NCBI GenBank assembly: GCA_937868035.1
Contig: CALMLK010000460.1
Location: forward strand, 1-5,128
DNA: 5,128 nucleotides
Direction of reading: 5' to 3'
Source of the DNA: an uncultured Alphaproteobacteria bacterium
GTDB taxonomy: Bacteria; Pseudomonadota; Alphaproteobacteria; Rhizobiales; Aestuariivirgaceae
Shown: positions 1 to 5,128 of the stretch, one piece after another
Layout: each line of letters opens with the position of its first letter
Position numbering within the stretch: position 1 is the stretch's first letter
Notes under the pieces: generated by a model
What the model was told of the DNA's origin: nothing
The model's input: only the letters and a program-made list of their open reading frames with translations
Databases searched by the model: none
Translations under genes and position numbers: made by a program

Positions 1-691
1 CCCTCTCCCCCATCAGAAACTCCACGAACTTGAAATCGAGTTCGCTGTCGATGTCGATGGAGCGGTCTTCGGGCATTTCGTGGAGGCGGGTGTCGGGGTA
101 GAGGACGCGGGGGTCGCTGAGGAAGGGCTCGCGGCGCCAGACGTAGATGGAACCGTTCATGTCCCAGCACTTCGGGCTGTCCTGGCGGCGCACCACGGCG
201 GTGGGGAGTGTCTTCGAGAGGCGCACGAAGCCCTCCTCGTTTTTCTCCACCAGCGTGAAATAGGGCGAACGCCGCGCCGGCGCGCCGGTGATGACGTTGC
301 TGGCTCCCGTCTCCTCGAACAACGCCACGGCGGCGCGAATGTCTTCGGGCAGGCGGAGCGGCGACGTGACGTCGAGATCGACGAAGGCCTCATACGGCCG
401 CCCCAGTTGCTTCTCCGCTTCCATGAAGCAGTGGCGGATGGCGGGCGGCTTGGCCGCAAGATCTGTTGCCATCTCGGGCGGGCGCGCAATGAGGATGTCG
501 GCGCCATGGGCCTTGGCGGTGTCGAGGATTTCGGCACTGTCGGAGCTGACGGCCACGGCATCGAACAATCCGCTGGCCTTGGCCTGGCGGATGGTGTGGG
601 CCAGAAGCGGCAACCCATGCAGAAGCCGCACATTCTTTCCAGGCACGCCCTTGGATCCGCCACGCGCGCCAATGGTGCAGATCAGCCTCAT
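1..691 (-). CDS. legF: CMP-legionaminic acid synthetase (acylneuraminate cytidylyltransferase family), 3' end cut by window edge
   Basis: This gene activates a nonulosonic acid by transferring CMP from CTP, the last cytoplasmic step before a glycosyltransferase. I translated it by hand: the frame opens at an ATG (691-689) and stays open to base 2, giving 230 complete residues and no stop. Family members are about 230-240 residues, so only the last few are likely missing. Visible motifs are the nucleotide-binding ARGGSKGVPGKN (residues 9-20), VDLDVTSPLR (104-113), ARRSPYF (139-145), PKCWDMNGSIYV (173-184) and IDIDSELDF (212-220), whose Asp213 and Asp215 match the metal-binding pair of CMP-sialate synthetases. 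Its start overlaps the stop of the preceding gene by four bases (ATGA), which implies translational coupling. The family is clear. Preference for legionaminic over sialic or another nonulosonic acid is inferred from the neighbouring legB, legG, legI and ptmE-like genes. The wording around ARRSPYF and PKCWDMN also recalls Campylobacter LegF/PtmB, from memory. Confidence 0.9.
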   Translation of the reverse strand, partial: MRLICTIGARGGSKGVPGKNVRLLHGLPLLAHTIRQAKASGLFDAVAVSSDSAEILDTAKAHGADILIARPPEMATDLAAKPPAIRHCFMEAEKQLGRPYEAFVDLDVTSPLRLPEDIRAAVALFEETGASNVITGAPARRSPYFTLVEKNEEGFVRLSKTLPTAVVRRQDSPKCWDMNGSIYVWRREPFLSDPRVLYPDTRLHEMPEDRSIDIDSELDFKFVEFLMGER

Positions 692-1755
692 GTGGTGAAC
701 CACCGCTGGAATTCCGCCCGCGCCTGCTCCAGGTCATCAAAGCGGCCGATGTCGAGCCAGTATTCGTGGAGCGGAAAACTCGCAACCTTGCCACCACCCG
801 CAAGGGCCGCGTCGATGAGTTGCGGCATGTCGAAATAGGTGGACGCCGGGATGTGCTTCAGGAGGCCCGGATCGAGAATATAGATTCCCGCATTGACGAA
901 GAACGAACGCCTCGGCTTCTCCACCAGCGCCGTCACCTGATGCCCGTCCAGTTCAACCACGCCATAGGGAATCTGTACCGAATAATCGCGCACGCACATG
1001 GTGGCCTGCGCCTTGTGCTCGGCGTGGTAGGCGAGAAGATTGCGAAAATCGACCTGCGTGAGGAGATCGCCGTTCATCACAAGGAATGGCCGCTCCGGCT
1101 GTTCGGGAAGAAGGCTGAGCGCGCCCGCGGTGCCAAGGCGCTCGCTCTCCTCGATGTAGCGGATGTCGGCGCCGAAGCGGCTGCCATCGCCGAAATGTTT
1201 GCGGAACACCTCCGCCATGTAGTTGAGCGAGAGGTAGATGCGCGAAAAGCCCTGCGTGACGAGCGCGCGGATGATGGTTTCAAGAAGCGGCTGGCCGCCC
1301 ACGGGCAGCATGGGCTTGGGTGTGGTCTCGGTGAGCGGATGAAGGCGCGTGCCCCGCCCGCCTGCCATGATGACCACCCACGGCGCATCGCCATGGCCCT
1401 CGGTCGCGCTGTCACCTTCCATGAGATGCAGCCCGGTGATGCGGCCTTCCGCGTCGAGCACGGGCACCTGCCGCACGGCGGAGCGGCGCATCTGCGCCAG
1501 CGCATCTTCACGCGAGGCCGGCGCGCGCAGCGTCACCGGTTTCGTGTTCATGATGCCGGAGACGGGCGACTGCAGCGTTTCGCCCTTGAGCAGGCCGCGG
1601 CGCACGTCGCCATCGGTGATGACGCCACGCAACACGTCATCGCTGCCTGCCACAAGCACGGCCTGGATGTTGCCTGCATCGATCGCCTTGATGGCATCGA
1701 GGATGCTGGACTGCGGGTCGACGATGACCTTGCGCAAGCTTGCGAGCGGAATCAT
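688..1755 (-). CDS. ptmE: CBS-domain sugar-1-phosphate nucleotidyltransferase, probable glucosamine-1-phosphate guanylyltransferase
   Basis: This is a 355-residue two-part protein. Two CBS domains fill about residues 8-115, with the typical GVITDGDVRRGL at 44-55 and VRQVPVLDAEGRITGL at 94-109. A nucleotidyltransferase of the RmlA/GlmU-N type follows, from about 126 to 352. It has the nucleotide-binding signature MAGGRGTRLHPLT (130-142) followed by PKPMLPVGG (146-154), GTAGAL (208-213), the metal-site NGD (228-230), VEKP (278-281), NAGIY (288-292) and DIGR (335-338). In Campylobacter PtmE, which has this CBS plus transferase layout, the enzyme makes GDP-glucosamine from GlcN-1-phosphate and GTP and so starts the GDP-linked legionaminic acid pathway. 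CBS domains usually sense adenine nucleotides, so allosteric control is plausible here. The ATG overlaps the legI stop (ATGA), and the gene's own TGA overlaps the legF start. The sequence does not prove the base specificity (GTP versus UTP, CTP or dTTP). That call rests on domain layout and gene context. Confidence 0.85.
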   Translation of the reverse strand: MIPLASLRKVIVDPQSSILDAIKAIDAGNIQAVLVAGSDDVLRGVITDGDVRRGLLKGETLQSPVSGIMNTKPVTLRAPASREDALAQMRRSAVRQVPVLDAEGRITGLHLMEGDSATEGHGDAPWVVIMAGGRGTRLHPLTETTPKPMLPVGGQPLLETIIRALVTQGFSRIYLSLNYMAEVFRKHFGDGSRFGADIRYIEESERLGTAGALSLLPEQPERPFLVMNGDLLTQVDFRNLLAYHAEHKAQATMCVRDYSVQIPYGVVELDGHQVTALVEKPRRSFFVNAGIYILDPGLLKHIPASTYFDMPQLIDAALAGGGKVASFPLHEYWLDIGRFDDLEQARAEFQRWFTT

Positions 1756-2828
1756 GGTTCGAGTGGTTCTCCGGCGGAAGTTGCGCGGGGCGCACGGCTG
1801 CCGACTACGTCCCAGTAGGCCATGGGTGACAAACCTGCCCCTGCGCGCAGGATGGTGATGTCGTCGGCGCCGATCACCTGCCCCTGGGCGATGTCGCGCG
1901 CCGCCACGATGACCTTGCGCGCCACCGTCTTGTTGGCGGTCTCCGAGGGGCGCGCAACCTTGATGCCATCGCCACAGGCCAGTTCCACCGCGCGGATGCC
2001 TTGGACCATGGCCTTCAGGTCAGCAGGTTCCACGGACGCCTTGTGGTCCGGTCCGGGCAGATTGCGGTCAAGCGTGAAGTGCTTCTCGATCACCGTGGCA
2101 CCGCGTGCCGCAGCGGCAATGGCCACCACGATGCCTTCCGAATGATCGCTGAAGCCCACGGCCAGGCCAAAGCGCTGCCGCAGCGTATCCATGGCCGCGA
2201 GGTTGATGTCCGTGAGCGGCGTTGGATATTCGGTGGTGCAATGCAGGAGCGTCACCTTTTCCTTCAGGGCCGCCTGCCCCGCGGACGAGGTGAACGCAGA
2301 CTGAAAAGCCTCGCGCGATGGCGCGGCCGCGCCCGTGAAACCGAAGGCCAACACGGCGAGCGCGTCTTCGACTTCGGTGAGGTCGCCCATGCCGGTGGAG
2401 ACGATCAGCTTGCGTCCTGTCTGCGCGGCTTGCAGCAGCAGCGGCCCGTTGGTCAATTCACCGGAGCCCAGCTTGATGGTGGCGAGATGGAAGCGGTGTG
2501 CCAGGAGATCGAGACTGCCGGGATCGAAGGGCGTGGACAGGAACGTGATGGACCGTGCCTCACAGCGCGCAATGAGCGCTTCATGATCTTCATCGCTGAG
2601 TTCCAGCGCCCGCAGCATGTCGAGTTGCGTGGGATCGCCCGGCGCATTGCGCTGCTGGTAGGCGGCCTTGGCGGCCCGGGCACTGGCCAATTTGTCGGCC
2701 TTGAAGGTCTGGAATTTCACCATGTCCGCGCCGGCCTCGGCGGCGGCATCCACCAGCTCCAGGGCACGGGCGCGGGAGCCGTTGTGATTGACGCCCGCCT
2801 CGGCAATGATCGTGACATGGCGGTTCAC
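1752..2828 (-). CDS. legI: N,N'-diacetyllegionaminate synthase (NeuB/SpsE family)
   Basis: This enzyme condenses phosphoenolpyruvate with a six-carbon 2,4-diacetamido-trideoxymannose sugar to give a nine-carbon nonulosonic acid in the cytoplasm. The 358 residues form a NeuB TIM barrel (about 5-285) followed by a C-terminal SAF (antifreeze-like) domain (about 298-358). Motifs seen are EAGVNHNGS (10-18), VKFQ (37-40), STPFD (98-102), KLGSGE (119-124), LLHCTTEYP (194-202), GFSDHSEGI (225-233) and EKHFTLD (248-254). His229 and His250 have the same 21-residue spacing as the Mn-binding pair of meningococcal NeuB. The insert at about 161-192 (FGFTGAAAPSREAF and onward) resembles LegI-type rather than sialic acid synthases, from memory. 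The start is GTG inside a GTGA overlap with the legG stop, backed by a purine-rich ribosome site just upstream and by the expected N-terminus. Neu5Ac synthase is the main alternative, but legB next door argues for legionaminate. Confidence 0.92.
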   Translation of the reverse strand: MNRHVTIIAEAGVNHNGSRARALELVDAAAEAGADMVKFQTFKADKLASARAAKAAYQQRNAPGDPTQLDMLRALELSDEDHEALIARCEARSITFLSTPFDPGSLDLLAHRFHLATIKLGSGELTNGPLLLQAAQTGRKLIVSTGMGDLTEVEDALAVLAFGFTGAAAPSREAFQSAFTSSAGQAALKEKVTLLHCTTEYPTPLTDINLAAMDTLRQRFGLAVGFSDHSEGIVVAIAAAARGATVIEKHFTLDRNLPGPDHKASVEPADLKAMVQGIRAVELACGDGIKVARPSETANKTVARKVIVAARDIAQGQVIGADDITILRAGAGLSPMAYWDVVGSRAPRATSAGEPLEP

Positions 2829-4006
2829 GGCTCTTCCCCAACCTCGTGGAATGTCTTGTGCAGCAGCAGCGCCGGATCACCCAGCGCCTTCAGCACCTCC
2901 ACGATACGCCGGGAGGCATGGCCATCGCCATAGGGATTGCGGGTGGAGACCCGGCCGCGCCCAAGTGCCGCGACGATGGCCGCGCGAATGACTTCCGGTT
3001 CGGCGGCACAATCGGTCACCGACGAAGCCCTCAGTCTGCCCTGCTGACGGATGCCGACATTGACAGTGGGAATGCCAAGGCTCGGTGCCTCGTAGAGGCC
3101 ACTGGAGGAATTGCCCACCATGCAGTCGCAGTGGGCGAGCGCATTCACGAACAGCGCATTGCCCAGCGATGGCACCAGCACGGTGCCCGAACGTGTGGCC
3201 GCGAGGTTTTCCAACAGGCGCGTGATGCCATGCCGTCCCGTATCGGCATTCGTGCCGGAAATGATGAGCTCCACATCATCGCCCAAAGCGGCAAGCGCCG
3301 TGACAAGCGCCTTCGCCTCTGCCGCAGGGTCTGCGGCCAACGTCACGGGATGCATGGTGACGAGCAGCATGTGCTTGCGGGGTTGCAGTTTCAGACGGGC
3401 GAAGAAGTCATCGCGCGGCATGATGGGCGTGGCCAGCAGGAGATCGAGTCCGGTGCTGCCCACCATGTGAACACGCTCCGGCGCCTCGCCCATCTGGCGA
3501 AGCCGCCGGGCGGCATCGCTGTTGGTCGGAAAATGCAGGTGCGAGAGTTTGCTCACCGCATGGCGGATCACGTCATCAACAGCACCTTCGGAAATATCCC
3601 CTCCGCAGAGATGGGCAATGGGCACGCGCGCCAGCATGGCGGCGGATGCACAGGCGAGTGTTTCGTAGCGGTCGCCCAGCAACAACATGAGATGTGGCTT
3701 GCGCGCGGCGATGACCTTGCCCATCCCCGAAGCGATGTGCGCCAGCGCCGCCGTGGTTTCCTCGGCACTGTCGCCCGCAAGGTGCGGTTCGATGATGTCG
3801 TCGACGGCGAATCCCGCGTTGCGGATGTTGTCGATGGTGCGGCCCGAACGCTCTTCCAGGTGTTGCCCCGTCACCGCCAGCAGCACGTCAAAGGCCGGGT
3901 CTGCCTTCAGGGCTTCGATCGGTTTGACCAGGTAGCCCCAGTCGGCGCGGCTGCCGCTGACCGCGAGGATGCGAAGGCGTGGTGCGTCAGATGTTGTAGC
4001 GGTCAT
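2825..4006 (-). CDS. legG: Hydrolysing NDP-sugar 2-epimerase of the NeuC/LegG family
   Basis: LegG inverts C2 of an NDP-2,4-diacetamido-2,4,6-trideoxyglucose and cleaves off the nucleotide, releasing the free mannose-configured sugar used by LegI. The frame is open to 4138, but I place the start at the ATG at 4006. The 44 residues before it are arginine-rich, lie inside the legB gene and match no family feature, whereas this start puts the first beta strand (LRILAVSGSRADWG, 11-24) near the N-terminus. The product is 393 residues, normal for the family. Motifs are SGSRADWG (17-24), GDRYE (111-115), HLCGGDISEGAVDD (132-145), VGSTGLD (182-188) and GNSSSGLYEAPSLGIPTVN (298-316), all typical of the GT-B fold 2-epimerases. 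The start overlaps legB by 20 bases and no strong ribosome site is seen, so coupling to legB translation is likely. The epimerase family is certain. The diacetamido substrate is inferred from context, since UDP-GlcNAc-using NeuC enzymes look similar. Confidence 0.92.
   Translation of the reverse strand: MTATTSDAPRLRILAVSGSRADWGYLVKPIEALKADPAFDVLLAVTGQHLEERSGRTIDNIRNAGFAVDDIIEPHLAGDSAEETTAALAHIASGMGKVIAARKPHLMLLLGDRYETLACASAAMLARVPIAHLCGGDISEGAVDDVIRHAVSKLSHLHFPTNSDAARRLRQMGEAPERVHMVGSTGLDLLLATPIMPRDDFFARLKLQPRKHMLLVTMHPVTLAADPAAEAKALVTALAALGDDVELIISGTNADTGRHGITRLLENLAATRSGTVLVPSLGNALFVNALAHCDCMVGNSSSGLYEAPSLGIPTVNVGIRQQGRLRASSVTDCAAEPEVIRAAIVAALGRGRVSTRNPYGDGHASRRIVEVLKALGDPALLLHKTFHEVGEEP
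2831..2839 (-). promoter_or_regulatory. Ribosome binding site deciding the GTG start of legI
   Basis: GGGGAAGAG reads on the minus strand within the last codons of legG. The GGGGA core ends six bases before the GTG at 2828-2826. It supports this non-ATG start, which also gives the expected NeuB-family N-terminus, so legI can be initiated independently as well as by coupling to legG. Confidence 0.6.
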
Positions 4007-4997
4007 TGTCGTAACGCGCGAGGTTGGCCGGGTCCTGGAACCACGCCGCCGTGACTTCAATGCCACGGCGGAAGCCGTCCAGTCCGCCATGGGCCGGAGT
4101 CCAGCCGAAGGCCTGCACAGCCTTGTCCGTTCCCGCAAACAGGCGCTCCACCTCGCTTGCCGTGGGGCGAAGGCGCTGCGGATCCTGATGGAAGGTGATC
4201 GATTGCCCCATCACGTCGGCAATGAGGCGCGCCGTTTCTAGGATGGAGATTTCGAACCCGCTGCCGATGTTGGTGACGCCGCCGACAATGTGGTCGCAGG
4301 CCGCCGCTTGCAGAAAGCCCTGCGCGGTGTCCTTCACGAACGTGAAGTCGCGCGTAGGATGGAGCGCGCCAAGTGCGATCTCGCGCTTTCCCGCCGCGAT
4401 CTGGCCAATGATGGTGGGAATGACGGCGCGCGCCGCTTGCCGGGGCCCATCGGTGTTGACGGGCCGTAGCACCGTGACGGGCGTGGCAAACGAAGCATGA
4501 TAGGACAGCGCAATCGCATCCGCGCCGATCTTCGAGGCCGAGTAAGGCGACTGCGGCTGCAAGGGATGATCCTCACCGATGGGCACATGCAGCGCCGTGC
4601 CATAGACTTCCGACGTTGAGGTGACGACGACACGCGCCACATCAAGGTCGCGCGCTGCCTGCACCACATTCAGCGTGCCCTTGATGTTGGTGTCCACATA
4701 GGTATCAGGCGAATGATAGGAATAGGGAATGGCGATGAGGGCGGCAAGATGCAGCACAACGCTGCAGCCCTTCATGGCCGCCCGCACGCCATGCGGATCG
4801 CGGATGTCTCCTGCGAACACGTCAAGATTCTTGCGCAGCGCCAATGGCAGCGTGTCCAGCCAGCCGCGGCTGCCGAAAGAATTGTAGAGCACGAAGCAGC
4901 GCACGTCGCAGCCGGCAGCGAGCAGCGTTTCCACCAGATGGGAGCCGATGAAGCCGTCTGCGCCTGTCACCAGGATTTTGTGTCTTGAAATGTCCAT
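3987..4997 (-). CDS. legB: NAD-dependent sugar-nucleotide 4,6-dehydratase, LegB type
   Basis: LegB is an extended short-chain dehydrogenase/reductase that turns NDP-GlcNAc (GDP-linked in the Campylobacter route) into the 4-keto-6-deoxy intermediate, using tightly bound NAD. The 336 residues show the Rossmann motif GADGFIG (12-18), GDIRD (63-67), HLAALIAIPYSYHSPDTYVD (83-102), catalytic TSTSEVYG (126-133), YSASK (152-156, with Tyr152 and Lys156) and RPVNTDGPRQ (178-187). The stretch RLRPTASEVERLFAGTDKA (275-293) and the C-terminal ending YNI are hallmarks of LegB, from memory of the family. The ATG at 4997 has a good ribosome site upstream and leaves only six residues before the first beta strand, which is normal. 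It is the first gene of the operon, and its last codons overlap the legG start. One oddity is YNSFGSRGWLD (38-48), where I recall YNSFNSWGWLD as usual. The alternative, a general NAD-dependent epimerase, is unlikely given these matches. Confidence 0.92.
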   Translation of the reverse strand: MDISRHKILVTGADGFIGSHLVETLLAAGCDVRCFVLYNSFGSRGWLDTLPLALRKNLDVFAGDIRDPHGVRAAMKGCSVVLHLAALIAIPYSYHSPDTYVDTNIKGTLNVVQAARDLDVARVVVTSTSEVYGTALHVPIGEDHPLQPQSPYSASKIGADAIALSYHASFATPVTVLRPVNTDGPRQAARAVIPTIIGQIAAGKREIALGALHPTRDFTFVKDTAQGFLQAAACDHIVGGVTNIGSGFEISILETARLIADVMGQSITFHQDPQRLRPTASEVERLFAGTDKAVQAFGWTPAHGGLDGFRRGIEVTAAWFQDPANLARYDNDRYNI

Positions 4998-5128
4998 GAT
5001 CCTGCGCTTCCTCTAGACGGCGGCGTTCAACGGGTCAACCTCGCCGCGCCACTATGCTTTACCGCACGCCCTGATTGTTCTTTTGAATTCAATTGGATAA
5101 TGGCGACACTTGAAGCAATGGTTCATGT
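4998..5128 (-). promoter_or_regulatory. Leader and probable promoter region upstream of legB
   Basis: No recognisable gene lies here. The half nearest legB is GC-rich like the coding DNA. The half from about 5050 to 5128 is clearly richer in A and T, as expected of a promoter region. It holds a perfect 10-base palindrome, TTGAATTCAA (5083-5092). On the minus strand there is a direct repeat of GTTGA separated by three bases (5027-5039). I see no convincing -35/-10 pair for legB. On the plus strand, TTGTTC (5075-5080) and GATAAT (5096-5101) lie 15 bases apart, a weak hint of a divergent promoter. The assignment as regulatory DNA is an inference from position and composition. Confidence 0.4.
5007..5014 (-). 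promoter_or_regulatory. Ribosome binding site of legB
   Basis: AGAGGAAG reads on the minus strand and ends nine bases before the legB ATG. It contains GAGGA, a good match to the anti-Shine-Dalgarno target, though at the long end of usual spacing. A second AGGA lies only two bases from the ATG and is too close to act. The site supports the start at 4997. Confidence 0.65.

Noticed and set aside
766..4054. Long plus-strand open frames of 402, 350 and 310 codons (2846-4054, 766-1818, 2001-2933)
   Set aside because: They lie antisense to well-recognised enzymes. Their products are rich in His, Arg and Gly with no family motifs, as expected from GC-rich codon bias on the opposite strand.
4007..4138. 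A 44-residue N-terminal extension of LegG
   Set aside because: It overlaps legB coding DNA in another frame, is arginine-rich without family similarity, and precedes the normal first beta strand. The ATG at 4006 gives the usual family length.
1..4997. Reading the cluster as a plain N-acetylneuraminic (sialic) acid pathway, neuA, neuB and neuC
   Set aside because: A Neu5Ac pathway from UDP-GlcNAc needs no 4,6-dehydratase or dedicated nucleotidyltransferase. LegB and the PtmE-like protein in the same operon favour legionaminic acid.
3987..4997. Pseudaminic acid pathway (PseB in place of LegB)
   Set aside because: The dehydratase has the LegB-type IAIPYSYHSPDTYVD and RLRPTASEVERLF segments rather than PseB features. 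The epimerase is of the hydrolysing NeuC/LegG type, while the pseudaminic route uses a separate nucleotide hydrolase, PseG.
5010..5039. TTGACC and TCTAGA as a -35/-10 pair for legB
   Set aside because: The spacer is only 15 bases, the -10 match is poor, and the pair would place the transcription start almost on the ribosome site.
5033..5055. Possible sigma-54 promoter upstream of legB (TGGCGCG ... TTGAC on the minus strand)
   Set aside because: The spacing between the two elements is two bases too long and the required GC of the -12 element is missing.
5052..5126. A 24-codon minus-strand frame with a CxxC motif (starts MNHCFKC, TAG stop at 5054-5052)
   Set aside because: It is too short to judge, has no convincing ribosome site in view, and may be chance or the tail of a gene beyond the edge. 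A second minus-strand frame is also open from the edge to a TGA at 5091-5089, so neither is informative.

Overview
The window is GC-rich, with strong G/C preference at third codon positions. All five recognisable genes lie on the minus strand and form one tightly packed operon that reads from right to left. Gene content and codon style suggest a free-living Gram-negative proteobacterium, perhaps an alphaproteobacterium, but nothing in the window fixes the taxon. There are no RNA genes, insertion sequences, CRISPR arrays or clear terminators.

Layout in transcription order, right to left. First comes a 131-base leader (4998-5128) whose outer part is AT-rich. Then legB (4997-3987, NAD-dependent sugar-nucleotide 4,6-dehydratase), legG (4006-2825, NeuC-like hydrolysing 2-epimerase), legI (2828-1752, NeuB-like nonulosonate synthase), a ptmE-like gene (1755-688, two CBS domains fused to a sugar-1-phosphate nucleotidyltransferase) and legF (691 to beyond base 1, CMP-nonulosonate cytidylyltransferase, cut by the window edge). 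Neighbours overlap by 20, 4, 4 and 4 bases, so translation is probably coupled along the whole operon.

Together these genes match the GDP-linked route to CMP-legionaminic acid known from Campylobacter. The PtmE-like enzyme would make GDP-GlcN, which is then N-acetylated. LegB would form the 4-keto-6-deoxy sugar. After amination and acetylation (LegC and LegH, not in the window), LegG would release the 2,4-diacetamido-2,4,6-trideoxymannose sugar. LegI would condense it with phosphoenolpyruvate, and LegF would activate the product with CMP. The acceptor (flagellin, LPS or capsule) cannot be told from here.

The most notable points are the missing legC and legH between legB and legG, the CBS-fused nucleotidyltransferase, and the cytidylyltransferase gene open to the window edge. 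This is a recognisable pathway rather than an undescribed system. Its novelty, if any, lies in how it is split and controlled.
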